Assembly: GCA_022818135.1 (NCBI GenBank)
Contig: JAFMSR010000009.1
Location: forward strand, 17,551,063-17,615,062
DNA from: Saxidomus purpurata
Taxonomy: Eukaryota > Mollusca > Bivalvia > Venerida > Veneridae
Reading direction: 5' to 3'
DNA length: 64,000 nucleotides
Position 1 is the stretch's first letter, and every line of letters begins with the position of its first letter. Shown piece by piece: positions 11,787 through 26,700 of the stretch. The position numbers were made by a program, and so were the translations under genes. The notes under the pieces are model-generated. The model ran no database searches and was not told the origin of the DNA. It saw only the letters and a list, made by a program, of their open reading frames with translations.

Positions 11787-14700
11787 GTATGTGCTTATAT
11801 AAGATATTATAACGGTATTCAAATATCTTTACATGAAGTTTTTTTGTTCAAATAGTGACAATGATGATCTTCATCGACTTTTTTTCCTTAAGAAATAATA
11901 AATGTGTCCCTGTATTTTATCGTTTTATAAAATACAGTCATAAATTCGGATGCGTAGTAATTAAATCACGAGTGCGCAACACGAGTGATTTAATTTTTCG
12001 CATCCGAATGACTGACTGTATTTTATTAAACGATAAAATACAGAGATGCATTTATTATTTCGATTCTAACACGAAATTGTCTTTGAAAAATACCACGAAC
12101 TATGTTCGACGCGTAGCAATACTCTATAGTAACTTACAAGCACGGTATGCGATTGGACGCGTGCGACATTTACCCCACGTTTTGCCCGGGGAAAACGTGA
12201 TGTATTTTATCGTTAAATAATGTATAGCTTCTTTCCCTCTATATCTATATACGAAAAATAGCGGATCATGTTAGAATTAAGCATATGCATATCTGTAAAT
12301 TACGAGCTCTTTCAAAACTGTACTTAAATTTTTTTCGACCAGGATATAAAACTGTTCAAACTTGTAATACAGCAATACTGCATATGTGGTCAAAATAATG
12401 TTTAAAAGACAATAAATGCTTGCAGAAACATGTAAAAAGGTAGTTCTTATTCTTATTGCAAACCTGTAAAGTACTCCTTTGCCAACACATAGTTTTGTAA
12501 CCCTTTTACCAAGTCGTGAAATGCGCCTATATATCGTCGTTTTTATATTTGTATCCAAGAGAACTTCTAGACTAATATTTCTTCCAAAAAGCAATTTATT
12601 ATGCATTGGAAATAAAAAGAAGTCGCATAAAGTCAGGTTCGGTAGTTAGGCGGATGATTTACAACATGAACGTTTTTAGACGCTAAGAAAGACTAATATC
12701 CTCGCACCTGTGATAGGTGGCGTTGTCATAAATCAGATGGGTACGTACTTGACCATCCTTTGCTTAGACACTTCGTTTTGTAAAACTTTTCATTTTTCTT
12801 CAGCACAGAGTTGTTATAGAAGCGTCCAGTGCCGTTATAAGCACTCGAACAACTGGCCCACTAGAATTTAAAACAAAGGCGTACAACGTTGTTTCCTTAC
12901 TGATGGCTCTCTTGGCAATACTTGGATGTGCTTGATCTTTTCTTTTCCTTTGCTTGTAATCAGCTCTTTTCTCTGGCTCAAACATGTGCACACAGGTTTC
13001 GTCACCTGTTAGCAAATTCGAAATAACCAGACTATTACAGTTTTTGTATTTTTTCAAAAGTTCCCGGGCACGTTTGAGGCGTTTATCTTTTGCTCCTCAG
13101 TAAGCAAATGAGGTACCCGCCCTTTTCAAAATCTTTCTCAGGTGCAAATGCTTCTTCAGAATCGTTTGCATGCTGCCTTCTGATACGCCACTACTACTGG
13201 CTTTATATTTCACCGACAGGCGGGCATCCTGTTCCACCACAGCCTTTATAGCAGCAATGTTTGCCTTAGTAAGTTTCTGTCTACCAAGGCAAGCGTTATC
13301 ATTTCCGAATGATAACTCTAGCAGCTTGACACATGATGTGGAATGAGACCAGTTTCCGACAAAAAATCGAGGTTTTCTGTATATTTTTTCTTATATGTGT
13401 CTTGTAAACAAAAGTCATCTACACATTTGCAAACGTCGGTTTATCCCCTTTTCAATGATGTAAACAAGACCAGTGTCTTTTGTGCATGCGTACCAAATTT
13501 AGGGCCCCGAAATGACAGTCTAATTAATGTTAATGACTTAAGGTACAGTACCAGTTTCCGACATAATTTTATCCTGAACAGTTTTGGAATCATAAATTAT
13601 TTAAATCTATGAGAACTTTTATACTCTAAAATGTAAATTCCTTTCCCTACTTTTCTGTCTATTACCCTTTCCGTGCCGCTCCATTTCGTACATCCCTGTA
13701 TTATCATTTCACAACACTTGAACTGTGCCATATTTTGAAAGCAGTGACAGATGTATAATGTAGAATTTCTTTGAAAGTACTTATCTTTAGAAAATGAGAT
13801 TTTGTTCGCTGCTAGTTTGGATGATGTTGTCCGAAACTATATAGTACTCCCATTCTGAAAAGTTACGCGAAAGCAATGATAACGAGTAGTCGAAAACTGG
13901 TATGATTCGGACACTGGTCTCATGCCAGTAAAGCTTTATTCCAGCTAAATAATGTATGCGTAGATATGGGAAGAGGTCAATATATATCATTCAGTTCATC
14001 AAATATCTGCTTTGCATTTATACCAAGCGTAGTGTGTCATTTTCTTTAGCCACGAATTTCAGTCTTTTCGTTCATGTAACTAGGTGAATTGCAAAAAAAT
14101 CAGTGTCTATGATAGTCTGGTGTTACCTGCCCCTAGCCATCCATTACAGGTCAGGCAAAGCTCAATAATGGCGGCGCCAACAGAAGCAATTTTGTTCATT
14201 GAATTAATAGGGGGTTTTACGTAGGAGTTGATCATTAAAATAACCTTGCACTATGTGATTTGTCAATACAAGCCCAATGCAAATTGCTATTAATCTTTGA
14301 TTTACAAATAAAATATAACGAGAAATAAACAACAGGAGAAGTAGCCGTATTTTCGGACGTTGTAGGTATTCGTTGACATTTCGGATGTTTAGTCTATATA
14401 CGTTTATGCTAGCACGTTTTTATTATATATAAGAACTGATTATTGAGGTATTATCTAAGCCCTCAGCATTCGATCATTTGCCGTGCCCCAGTTGTTATAT
14501 CACTGGCTCTCTAATTTTTCAGATGCGGTTCAAATCCCACCGCCGCTAATATTTTTTTCTTTTTTCTTCTTTATTTTTGTGTGTTCCTTTTCAGCTTTAA
14601 ATTTGAACATCTTAGGCCTGACTTTGGCGATAAATTTTTTTTTAATGTGTCATATCCGAAATGTCTTCATGAAGTAACTTGTCCGAAATATAGAACGTAC

Positions 14701-17700
14701 ACTTACTGGTCCAACTTTTTCATCATTCAAAAAAACATTTATCCTCTTAAAACTCTGTCAAAAACTATTTTAAATAGACACAATAGTTCTGAATGATCAA
14801 TACATTTATCATTTTCACTATATAAACAGTATACTTTTGAGAGTTCTCTGGGCACCGCCAACATTCAGCTTTGTCTGACGTACTGGAGCATGCGACATGG
14901 AACCAGACTATGCATATGACTGCATATATTTCAAACTTTAATACTTCTGTCATTTGAAAAGCAATTTGCACGAAATAAACGAGTATCGGTAGCTATTGAA
15001 AATAAATTTGATGTGCAGTGAGGTATTTAAAATATACCTTGGATAAATCTACGGAATCCCGCTAGTGACAAACCTTCTGCAGGACCCTTGTATATAAACA
15101 ATAATGGAAATGTAAACTAACTTTGCAAAGTAAGTGGGTTATCAATTTTGATGAGTTAAGGATATACATGTATGTTATCTACCTTATAATTTCTCTTTAC
15201 TAATGGAAAGCACACGCTGCGTCCACAGACTGTACGTTTGATCACAATTTGTGTGGCTGGACTCAAGAAAGTTCTGACGATTTCGACTGGACAAGAAACA
15301 ATTTAGATACTCCGACTAAGTACACAGGACCAAACTGTGACCACACCACTGGAGGTACACATTTTATTAAGTGTTTTAAGAACCTCATGATAGATAGATG
15401 CTTTAAAGTTAGTGCGATTTTGATATCCCTATCATGCTGCTTAAAGGCGTTACTTTATTTTAGTATTTTAATTACCAAACTCAAACATATCACGCTTATT
15501 TTAGAGACATGCATCTCTGCACAGTTTGAAATTACAAATTACAGAGAAGAACTTGTTATGTTTATTTAACATTAGTACACACTTGTGTGTGTTAAAGCTG
15601 CTTGATCTCAGATTAAAGTGAGAAAACCAGGTTCTTCTATTTTAGAACGAATCATCACTATACCATATACTTATAATACTTCATGTATAAATTTCTGTAA
15701 AGTTTGTCTGTATTTTTGGAATCATACGCTACCAAATTATAAACCGTTAAAAACGCTTTCAAAAATCTAATATACACATTTGCAAGAATTTTCAAGACGT
15801 TTGATTGGCCAATGATCCGTAAATTAAAAAAAAAGATATTAACTGGTAAGTCGGCAATACACTCTTGACATACCCCGTCATAGTACCCCGCGCTAAACTT
15901 GAGAGTGTTCGTGTACAGTACGTCAATATATGTGTAAGTACTGATTTGTGAAAATGAAACAAATCCATCAAATTTCAATAGAGGGAAAGGTAATAAAATC
16001 GTTATTTGTAAAAAAAATGTATTTGTAAAAAAGATTTTTATGGATTTTCTCAATATTCAACTGTAATAGAACTGTGACTCAGACTTGTATATTTTGGATA
16101 CAAGAATGACTATGTTCATTTTTCTAGGGGTAAAAATTAATGATTTATGTCTTCTTTAAAGCTAATACGATCACGTTGAACGGTAATACCACTTTAAGCA
16201 TATACCTATGATCATCAGCTTGTTAACAACATATTATTTAGCCCCCTTTTATTAGGTATGGACGGGTTTTACATCTATATTGAGGCCGACCATCAAAAAG
16301 ATGGAGAGATTGCTAGACTCATCAGTCCCATGCAGGAAGAGGGTCCACACTGCTTAATGTTCTGGTACAGTATGTACGGAAAACATGTAGGAACGCTTAA
16401 TGTGTATTTGGAACCGAATGATACTGACATATTTACTAAATCGGGAAATCTAAAGAGCGGGAAATGGTGGAGTGCGGCTATACCCTACGTTGCTCCTGCT
16501 AGATACCAGGTTCGTGACAACGCTTATTTGTTTAAAATTATTTAGTTTAAGGTCAAAAAAGAAAATGTGCATAGTTCGTTTTGCTACAGATTAGTCAGAA
16601 GAATTTACTTCATGTATCAACGGTCGGTTTCAACGATTTGGAGACACTGGATACATCTGACTGGCTTCCGTCAGGTAGACCGACAGTAACCACATGAGAC
16701 GAGACTTCAAAACGGCATCAATTACAGTGTTGCTACTAAGTACGGCGTTATCTGCGCTTAGCGGGTGCTCTTTAGCCAGAAGGGCTGTCGTTTGCGTTTA
16801 AGCTTTGTTGATGACGGTAGAATTCGCGTTTGCCATAGAAAGGGAGGGGACTTGCTTACAAATCTCTTCTTGGACGTTTTAAAGGCTTGAGTGTCATAGT
16901 GCGGGATGAAATGATGGGGGAGAAAAACTGATTCTGTCATCGATAGGGAGAATGATGTTGTCCGGTGGCCTTGTCAGTGTACAATTTACCCTCCCCCGCC
17001 CCTGTTGGCCGTTTGTAAATCGTTTTTGCATAAAAATAGCTATAGAAAAAGCGGGCGAGATGGAACCTAGCTATCCGTTCTTTAATAAAGTCACTATATA
17101 GAATTGCAAATATTTTGATACAGTTCATAGATTACTTTAGTTATGTGATTCACAGAATTGGCACAAATAACTGACAAGTTAACAATTACTTTTAATGCAA
17201 GTAAATTGATATTAAACATGCATAACTTAATCCAATGAAATAAATATTGTAAAGAAAGACATTTCACCTTAAACGGGCATACCCAGCAGATTATTTTCTT
17301 ACAATATTAAAAATTGACTAACTTTTCGAAGAAAATTATATTAAATGCGTTTTTAAAGAACACATCGATGTTTCAATTAAGCCTGTTCAACCCCGATGTC
17401 ACATTAAGGGTCAAAGGCCATGCTCCATTTTTCCCAAACATTCTTTAAAATCTGGATAAAATATTCATCTCTTGGAAATAGCGAATAATTTATTTCTCAA
17501 TCAGCTTGGCTCAATGCCAGTGTCACTCTTAAGAGTGACAGGTCTTTAGACTATCTCTCCTGAGCCCTATGAAGTATTTTGATCGAACTTTGGTCAAATA
17601 CCCATCTCATCATAATGGCAAGGAACAAACTTACTCATAGGGTCAAAGTTCATGTTGTAGTGTAACTGGAGAAAAACAATGATTTGACATTTTTATTAAT

Positions 17701-20700
17701 AATTCATAAAATCAAAGAAGTCAAAACTTAACTAGCCAAAGGGTTATATTTGTCAATATTATGTTTTAAGAAGGTTTTTTTTTGCCGGGATATTTTCTGA
17801 TGCAATACAGGAAAAGTCGGGAGAAATAAGAGTAATCTTGCGTAGCCAAATCTGGCGTCTTTAGTGTTTCAATCCGTTCATTTTAGTTATTTGGGGAAGG
17901 AGTTATAAGAGAGTTAGGAGAGAGTTAGGGTCGAGGGTCAGTTGGGCCAGTTGGTAAAGTTGGGTCGGTCAGTAAGTTAGGAACTGCATTCATTCTGAAT
18001 AGCTATATAATGTTTGTCATGTTATTCATTATCTGGCTTATAAAATAGACTTGTCAGTTTGTCATTAAATTGAATTATGAACTTTGAAAAGTGTTTTGCT
18101 CGTTAATACCATCTTATAACGTTGCAATGTGACTATATCGTCCAAACCCCTTGAAGGATTTTTATGAAACTTTGCGCATACGTTCATCTCATCCCGTCAT
18201 ATGTGACTGGGACTTTGTATTGCATGGTGATAGTCCACCCACTTGTTTTCTATAGTAATTTACATTTTTAAGATTGTTGTTGAGGGCATCAGAGGTCATG
18301 GCCTAACAGGCGATATTGCTGTTGATGACATTTCGATTACACGAGGAACATGCATAGGTAAGCACAGCCATGCCGCACATGAATTTCGTCGATTTAATCC
18401 TGTAAAATAATAAGGCAGTGTAACACTGCGGGTTTTTTTTCTTTTTGTTAGTTGATATTTAAGTTTTAGTTTAATCTGACTTCATTTACTGTAAAGTTAA
18501 CCTCTGTTTACAGTTTGCCCTCATCTTATCCAAACAAAGGCTCCCATTTCATTGAAAAAGAAGATAATTTATATTTTCCATATTGACTTAATATCTGCAA
18601 AATGAAAATGATTTTGTTTATTGTTAAACGAGTAGGACTAAGACATCACAGAGGTATAGAGGTAAACCCCGCGCTTAATATCTATATATTTCAATGCAAA
18701 AACTTTATGTCGGCATGGCAAACTTTAGACTGGTTATAGGTCCATATAAAAGGATTAAACACATTTGCTTCGGTTTGCTAACGTTCCCTTGTAAACATTG
18801 CTTATTCCTGTAATATAAAGATATACACTTAACTTAATACTTAAGGTTGTTCTTTTGACTCTGGACTTTGTCTCTGGAAACAAGACGATAACGATGATTT
18901 CGACTGGAAATGGGGGAAGGGCAAAACCACTACAAGTGGAACAGGACCGCCGTCTGATCACACATCAGGACGTAAGTAGCGGTTCTCAGTAACATGGTTT
19001 TTTGTTCATGCAGCATTTGTTTAGAATGTTTATATTACAGGAAACTTTTTAAACACTTATCTTAGTTATGTTCTTTCTTTGTTTTTTTTTTGTGTTTGGA
19101 CCGAGACTATATTTGTTTAGCAATATTATATATATCAAATATTTAAGTGGATGGAATGTAAAACAATACACATATGACGAAAAGTACAAATAAATATATT
19201 CAAATCATAAAGGAAGACAGATTCCAAAGGCTTGGTTCAATAATAATCTGTTTGAATATATGGTTACAGTATCATGGTTTGCTATCAATTTTTGCTTACG
19301 CTCGCCTGATTTCAACGCAACCACCAAACAATTTACACCCAAAGTGGTTGAATCAGCTATTTCGTTATGATGCCATTCTTTGAGGAAAAACGTTCGAACA
19401 ATAATGAATAAGGATAACATTATCCTTTGCGGATATATCATTGAACTACATCTTCCTGATTGCTTAACGTAAGAAGTTCATAAGGTTCCGAGTGCAAATA
19501 ATCTAGAAAACATGTTTACACTTCTATAAGAAGGTTATTGAATTTTAAATTATGTTCACAGATGGCCATTACATTTACATAGACACATCAGGAAAAACAC
19601 CAAATCAGAGTGCTCGTGTCATCAGTCCTTTGCAGGACCCTGGAAAATATTGTTTCTCGTTTTGGTACTATATGCACGGCGAACATGTAGATACGTTACG
19701 AGCATTTATAGAGGACGAGCAACAAAAATCAATAGACTTTTTCAAAATAGTAGGAGAAAAGGGCGAAAGATGGATACAGAAAGTTGATTTAATTCAGCCT
19801 TCGTTTAAATTTCGGGTAACTATATATACCTTTTGTATGTGCAAGAGAAATAATACCACATCCTGTGAAAGAACAGAAATATATGAAGTAATTTCGAGAC
19901 AGAAGCCCTACTGCCACACGTCCAATTAACTTGTTTAATGTGACGACAACCTTTACAATAAAGACTCAATTCACTATTTCTGTATTTTCACGGTGACGTC
20001 ATTTATCAAGAGAAACTGTGACGCCATGTACGTGGAAAGAAATTTAGTTTAAAGGTCAAATACTAAGCCCCTGATAAGTATAATTTTTCGTCACGTATTT
20101 TCATGTTGTATCTAATAATTACCTAAAGCATGTTATTTAATTCAGACTTTGGCAGGAATGAAGTGCCCCTTTTGCTAGACTGCAGAGATATAAACATAAA
20201 ACGTTTGACTCTTTTCAACAAAACAACAAAAAGACAGCCAAGGTCTTTTTAAGTTTTTTTTTAAGTTTCTATTTACCTTTGTAAAATATTTTACAATGGT
20301 CGCTAGAAATTTTAGCAAACATTGCTTATCAATCTCCATGTTTTTATGACATATTCTGAAAATATTTACCCTTCTTTTTGTTTGATGTTTGATGTTGTAC
20401 CTTTAAACGTCTGCCATCAGTTACTTCAAAAGGGGCAAGACTTTTACTACGACTGCAGGATTATACAGGATGTGTGAATAAATCATGTTGATAAACAATG
20501 TAACAATAATAAGTATGACACCATAAAAACACTATTCTATCAATATTTGATTCGGTTCTTCTATCATATCCCCTCGCTTTCCCTCTGGTCATAACAACGC
20601 AGAACATGTAAGACCCCATATACTTTCCCAAGGGGGGGGGGGGGGGTCTATGCAGGCAAAGTTCACAGATCTGATACGGAAATTCCATTCTTACTCTTCT

Positions 20701-23700
20701 GTATCTACTATGTAAGTCTTACAAGATTGATCATATGAGGAAATACTTGAAGCAAACTCTATAGTCATACTTCCATCACGGACCTATATATACATACAAG
20801 TGTGTCCGTGCTTCCATATGATGGTATTAGTGTCAAAAACTGTCGTGATAAGAATTGAAGATCATTTTTGAAAAAAACTGGTGTCACACTTAGCGGCATA
20901 TGATTTTGATTGTTGATATATTTTGCACTGTTTTTATGAAATATTGCTTAGATCATACAATTACACATAATCAAACTAACTGCAGTGACGAATGGACTAC
21001 AATATTAGCGTGTTATGGTACTTTTATGAAAAAAATACACATGTAATTTCATGTACATGTATATTCTAGATAATCATCGAAGGCAAAGTATACAGTTCCC
21101 ACGTGTATCCATACAGCCTTGGTGATATTGCAATTGATGACGTAATGCTGTTGTCTTGCCCAGGTAAGTTATATGTAATGAGTTATTTCATTATATACCC
21201 ATTAATGTGCATCTTAGTTGGGGTTTTTTTTGTATTTTTGCAGTAAAATACAACATCAGTTTCAAATTTTTAGTATTTTCATGAATTTACCTGTAGGATA
21301 TCATCTTTGTCCACGAGGTAGACTGCACATATGTGCATATTCATATAATAGTGGTGCGCTAAAAATGAAACAAGAAATATCTTTAAAGTTGAGCTGATAT
21401 ACACATAGTATATGCAACACGATTGGTTCCTGAACTGAGGAGTTTAAACTATGAAGATCGACTAAATGAATTGAACATGTATAGTTTAAAAGTAAGACGG
21501 TTACGAGGTGATTTTACTGAAACGTACAAGTTAATAACTGGAAAGTACAACTAAAATTCTGTAAAATTCTTCAAACTGTCCAATTCAACCAGAGGTCATT
21601 CATTCAAAATGTATAAACCAAATCTAAAGAAAGGACTACTAATTAGAAAAAACTTTTTCCAATCAGAGTTGTTAACTCGTGGAATGACTTACCACAAAGG
21701 GTTGTTAGTGCACAGAATGTGGAAACCTTTAAAAACAGACTAGACTAACACTGGCACGGAACTAAGAGACATGGGACACAAAAGGCATTGCCTAAATTTT
21801 AAACTCCCATACAAAATGTAAATGTAAATATAAATAAACATAAACATCGTTCCTGGGAAAGTTACCAAAGGAGGCAGTTGAATAATATGCAGTTTTTTTA
21901 GACCAACAGGTATACCATGTAAGAATGAAGTGGTCACGTCTTCCCAAATATTTTACATCGCTTTTGAAGACAAATGAGTATACTGACTTTTTCACATTTA
22001 ACAAGGTAAATTATGTACGTTTTGCTACTACTTTGTATAGCCGTGTTGTTTGTTTATACATGGAAGACGGCATGCATATCATATAAAGCACGAATGAGCG
22101 CGTCATAGTGACTTAACACCATTAAAGGCACACCTGAATGTTTATATGTAATTTAATGAAGCATATGATAAAAGCAACACTACTAAAACACTCTACACCG
22201 TCTACACCATAAGCCCGATCACATCAAAGAAAGAAGCTGTCTTTTTGAGCTCATCCTTTCTGCCATATAATATATTTTCCATGGTGGTAAAGTCTGGTCA
22301 CACATTTTTCTTTACTTTTCATGCAGGGGATGTAACTGAAGTAAATACCCTGGGTTTTGGTCTGCAAGACCACATGTTATTGAGCATTTCGGTGATCAGG
22401 TGGCTTCAAGATGAGCAATAAGCATTGAAGCTGTTGTCCTGTGCGGAGCCTATATAGAATGACGTGTTTCAATCTGTCATGAAGACACATGTAGTAGTAA
22501 TCTTTCTGCATCTTCGCTTTTGTACGTATCTTAATAACCTTGATCTTTCTTTATAAGTGACTCTATTAAGTGGAATGTCATCTTTAGCTCCTGGGTTTCC
22601 TATTTTATTTCCCATGAACACAAAAGTGTGCAGGCATCAACTGAAGGGATTCTTTACGCTTCTAACGGGGCCTGTTCTTTGCAAAGGGATGGTAATTTGG
22701 AGTTAGTCAAGGTTTCAAGGACTGGTAGAATAAAGACTGACCAAATCGAAACTTTCAATATCGTCATTGAATGATTGATTAATCATCTGTTGTTTAAATC
22801 GAAGACAGTTAAAATCACTTTCAAACAATGTACTTTTGCAAGAAAAATGATAGTGATTGGATACATAGTATTGATCGATCGATGCAGGAAACAGTAGAGA
22901 TTAAAAGGTGATAGAAAATCAATAAACAAAGAAACCGATGCAAATATGTAGATGCACAAAAGCCAAAAACGGAGAAAACAATGAAAATATGAGAGAAAAT
23001 ATGTAGGTGGCCGGATAGCTCACTTGGTAGAGCATTTCTCCTGTAAGCGGAGGGCACAAAAAGATGCACAAAAGTCAATAAACGAAACAAAAATGCATAT
23101 AAAATTATGCAATAAAATCAATAAACGAAGAAAACAATGTGGATAAAAAGGTGCACGAAAATCAAATCAACAAAAAAAACCAATGAAGATAAAAAGATGC
23201 AAAACAATTTATAAAACACTCACAAAATCCGACAGGCTATAAAAGAAAGGCGGTGCATGTGTTAAATATTAGAAAGAATGGCCATTGTATAATTTGAGCC
23301 AATAATATGTTAGCTTTGACAACCGGTTTCAGAGAAATAGAATTTCAAAGTTTTTTATATTGAATATATAAGAAACAACAAGAAAAGGGCGAGAACTCTG
23401 GAGTTACTAAGACAGTCCTGACGACAAAAGTTGCGCGTGCATCACCGCATAATGCTGATACTTAGTTTTAGTTTCTTGAAATTATATCCTTTGGTTGCAT
23501 CTTAATGGCTCCGGACGGACGGACGAACAACGCCAAAACAATATCCATCAACTTTCGTCGGGGGTTAACAAGATTTTGTGACAAATCAAAAGAATAGAAC
23601 ACGAAAAGAAAAGTTATGATAAAATAAAAACTGAAACATATTCGATATCTTCAATATTTCAATTTTTGCATTTTACTTTTTTTTCCAGACTGTCAAAACC

Positions 23701-26700
23701 CATTACCAAGATATGGAAAAATTAACTCAACTATATTCCAATACGGTACAGCAATAGAAATAACATGCAATTCTGGGTATTATATCAGAGGAAACTCAAC
23801 GATTATTTGCCAGCCTGATGGCGTGTGGAGCGCAAGTCCTACATGCGAACCACTTGGTAAGATCAGTCAATGTTAATAGTATCTAGATCGTGTTTGAATC
23901 ATTTATTTTTTATATGAACTAGCAAAGTTCCATCTCCTAAACATTGGCTAATGGAATATCGTGATTTAAGTTATAACGTGCAAAAATATATAATATATAT
24001 ATATTCCCTACATTTCGAGTTATGCTCCGGACCGATATGTTTAATAAAGGGAGATAATTCAAAAATGGGATAAGCTATAGTTATGGTTCTTGGTTACTGC
24101 ACTGTCCCTTAATGTTCTCTATCATTGTGTGAAATATCAAACATAATTCTTAAATACGTTTTGAGTTATGCTCCGGACAATCATATTACATAAAGGCAGA
24201 TAATTAAAAGATGGGGTAAGCTAGAGTTATGATTATTTGTGACTGCACTTCCTCTCAATGACCTTTATCAATATGTTAAGTATTAAGTCAATCCCTTGCA
24301 TAACTTATGAGTTATGTTCCAGAAAAAATTGTTTTTACAGATAAGGGATAATTCAAAAATGGGGTAAGCAGGAGTTATGGTTCTTTGTCACTGCACTTCC
24401 TTTCAATGTCTTCTATCACTGTGTAGAGTATCAACTGAATTCAATGCTTTTGAGATATGCTCTGGACAAAAAATACCCGGACGGACAGACGGATAACGTG
24501 GCAACTCCCCCTACGAGGAGCTTCAAATCTACGTAAAAACTTGGGAGTGTTTTCAGTATTAAGAAATTTTCAGTTTTTCTATGAAAATGTCACGGTTATG
24601 GATTTATTATAAATAGGAGAGAAAATATGTAGGTGGCAGGATAGCTCACTTGGTAGAGCATTTTTCCTGTAAGCGGAGGGCCTCGGTTCGGGTCCCGGTC
24701 AGACTGCACAATTTTCTCATCCTACGACATTGGCATCCGAACGTGGAGCCGTTACAAAACAAAAGAATAGAACACGAAAAGAAAAGTTATGATAAAGTAA
24801 AAACTGAAACATAATCGATATTTTCAATATCGAATATCGTGATTGAAGTTATCACGTGCAGAAATATATAATATATCAACTCGATTCCCTATATTTCGAG
24901 TTATGCTCCGGACCGATATGTTAAATAAAGGGAGATAATTCAAAAATGGGACGAGCTATTGTTATGGTTCTTGGTTACTGCACTGTCCCTTAAAGTTCTC
25001 TATCATTGTGTGAAATATCAAACATAATGCTTATATACGTTTTGAGCTATGCTCCCGACAATCATATTACATAAAGGCAGATAATTAAAAGATGGGGTAA
25101 GCTAGAGTTATGATTCTTTGTGACTGCACTTCCTCTCAATGACCTTTATCAATATGTTAAGTATTAAGTCACTCCCTTGCATACTTTTCGAGTTATGTTC
25201 CAGAAAAGTTGTTTTACATATAAGGGATTATTCAAAAATGGGGTTAGCAGGAGTTATGGATTTTTGTCACTGCACTTCCTTTCAATTGGTAATCGCCATC
25301 CAACTTCAGGCCAGTTTGTTAGCTTCAGTTACCTAAAGTACTGGAACACAACATCCACAGTCACATCATGAAACATTTCAAGACACACAGTATCCTCAAC
25401 GACTGACTAGTCGACATTGTTTTCGGAAAAAATCCAACCACATACAGCCAACTCTCTCTCTCTCTAATTGCGTTGGTTGTGCTCTCTTGCGTTTTTTGCT
25501 TAACAATACAGACAATCGTGGATAATCTAGCATAAAATATGCTGTGTTTTGCGCATTTTGTCAGTGTTTTAACAGGCTAATATAAAACTTTTTCTTTTTG
25601 CAGATTCTGATGATGAAGACGACAATTTGTCTATTATTCTTTACGTCCTTATTCCAGTTGTTTCAGTTGCTGTAGTAGTAACTTTGCTGCTAGTCGTTAT
25701 TTGGAGGTAAAATGTTAAAATTCATGAACAGTTGTACATTTTGATTGTATGGCATCGTTGCCTTTGCACTAAATCTTTTGATGAGTATAGCCACAAACAA
25801 AGGAATATTTAACTAAAAGTTGGTACAATATATTGAATCTATTGTAATTACACGTAAATCGTAAGTTTCAGTAGGATATTTTGTCTTTATCATGGCAAGT
25901 ATAACGTGTCGCCTTTGGTATATATAAACAAATACAGGCTAAGTGCACAATATCAATTGTATTTTTCATTTGATTTGGTCATAAAATATGAATCGTTTAA
26001 TGCTAAATAGTTGCCATAAAACGTTACACCAAATGACAAAGGTATGGGTACCTCGTGACCTTTACGAAAACCTAACTTTGTTTTATTGGCCCATTCTAAG
26101 CAGTGAGAAAATAGGCAGTTAGGCTAAATACCCCGGGAACAGCTTACTGACATATTTCTAGTATTTAAAATATAATTTTAAAATATTATAAATACGAGAT
26201 ATCAGTTAGAAGTTATCATAGTTTAAAGCTAATACATATTTTGATGATACTGTATGATTTTGTACATTCCAGACACAAGGTTTCAAGATGTTTTGTAACG
26301 CTTACTGTAAATGAAGAGCAGAACATGAAAGGACAGTCTAGACCCAGATCTTTGATTTCTGATGTAACATACCCAAGCCATCAAAACGCAAGACAGTTAA
26401 ATGCAACAAGTGCTATATCACAGGACACAGCTGGTGCAGTTATGATGGATGACATTAATGGGAAGGAGCCAGATGAAAATCCTGTATATTACAGCACTGC
26501 TGACGCGATGAATACGGAACGGGATACAGCTGAAAATAGATATAGTCCAACTAAACCTGCAGCAATGTCAGTTTTCCAGAACACGTATTCGCACGTTTCA
26601 GGGGATCCGGACAAATGCAGTTTTGAATCAAGTTATGATACGACATCATTTCCCTCTCCTAGAAATCAATCTTTGCCAAAAGATAAACAAACTACAGACA

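Larger units (their letters stand above)
23581..25295. repeat. Partial tandem duplication flanking the sushi exon
   Basis: 23581-23660 matches 24753-24832, and 23954-24480 matches 24832 to about 25290, including a series of TTATGCTCCGGAC-containing units. In the second copy the stretch corresponding to 23661-23953, which holds the sushi exon, is absent, and the joint lies in the shared word AATAT. The core units (ATGGGGTAAGC..GTTATG..TTCTTTG..CTGCACTTCC) belong to the same repeat class as family C arrays at 33 and 46 kb. Confidence 0.75.

Noticed and set aside
19816..19929. Continuation of exon 6
   Set aside because: The frame stays open by chance past a GTAACT donor. The MAM domain continues in exon 7 at 21070.
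22999..23043. Possible tRNA gene
   Set aside because: Box A is good, but box B is missing here, and the fuller copy at 24616 has unpaired acceptor arms and no T at position 33. SINE is the better reading.
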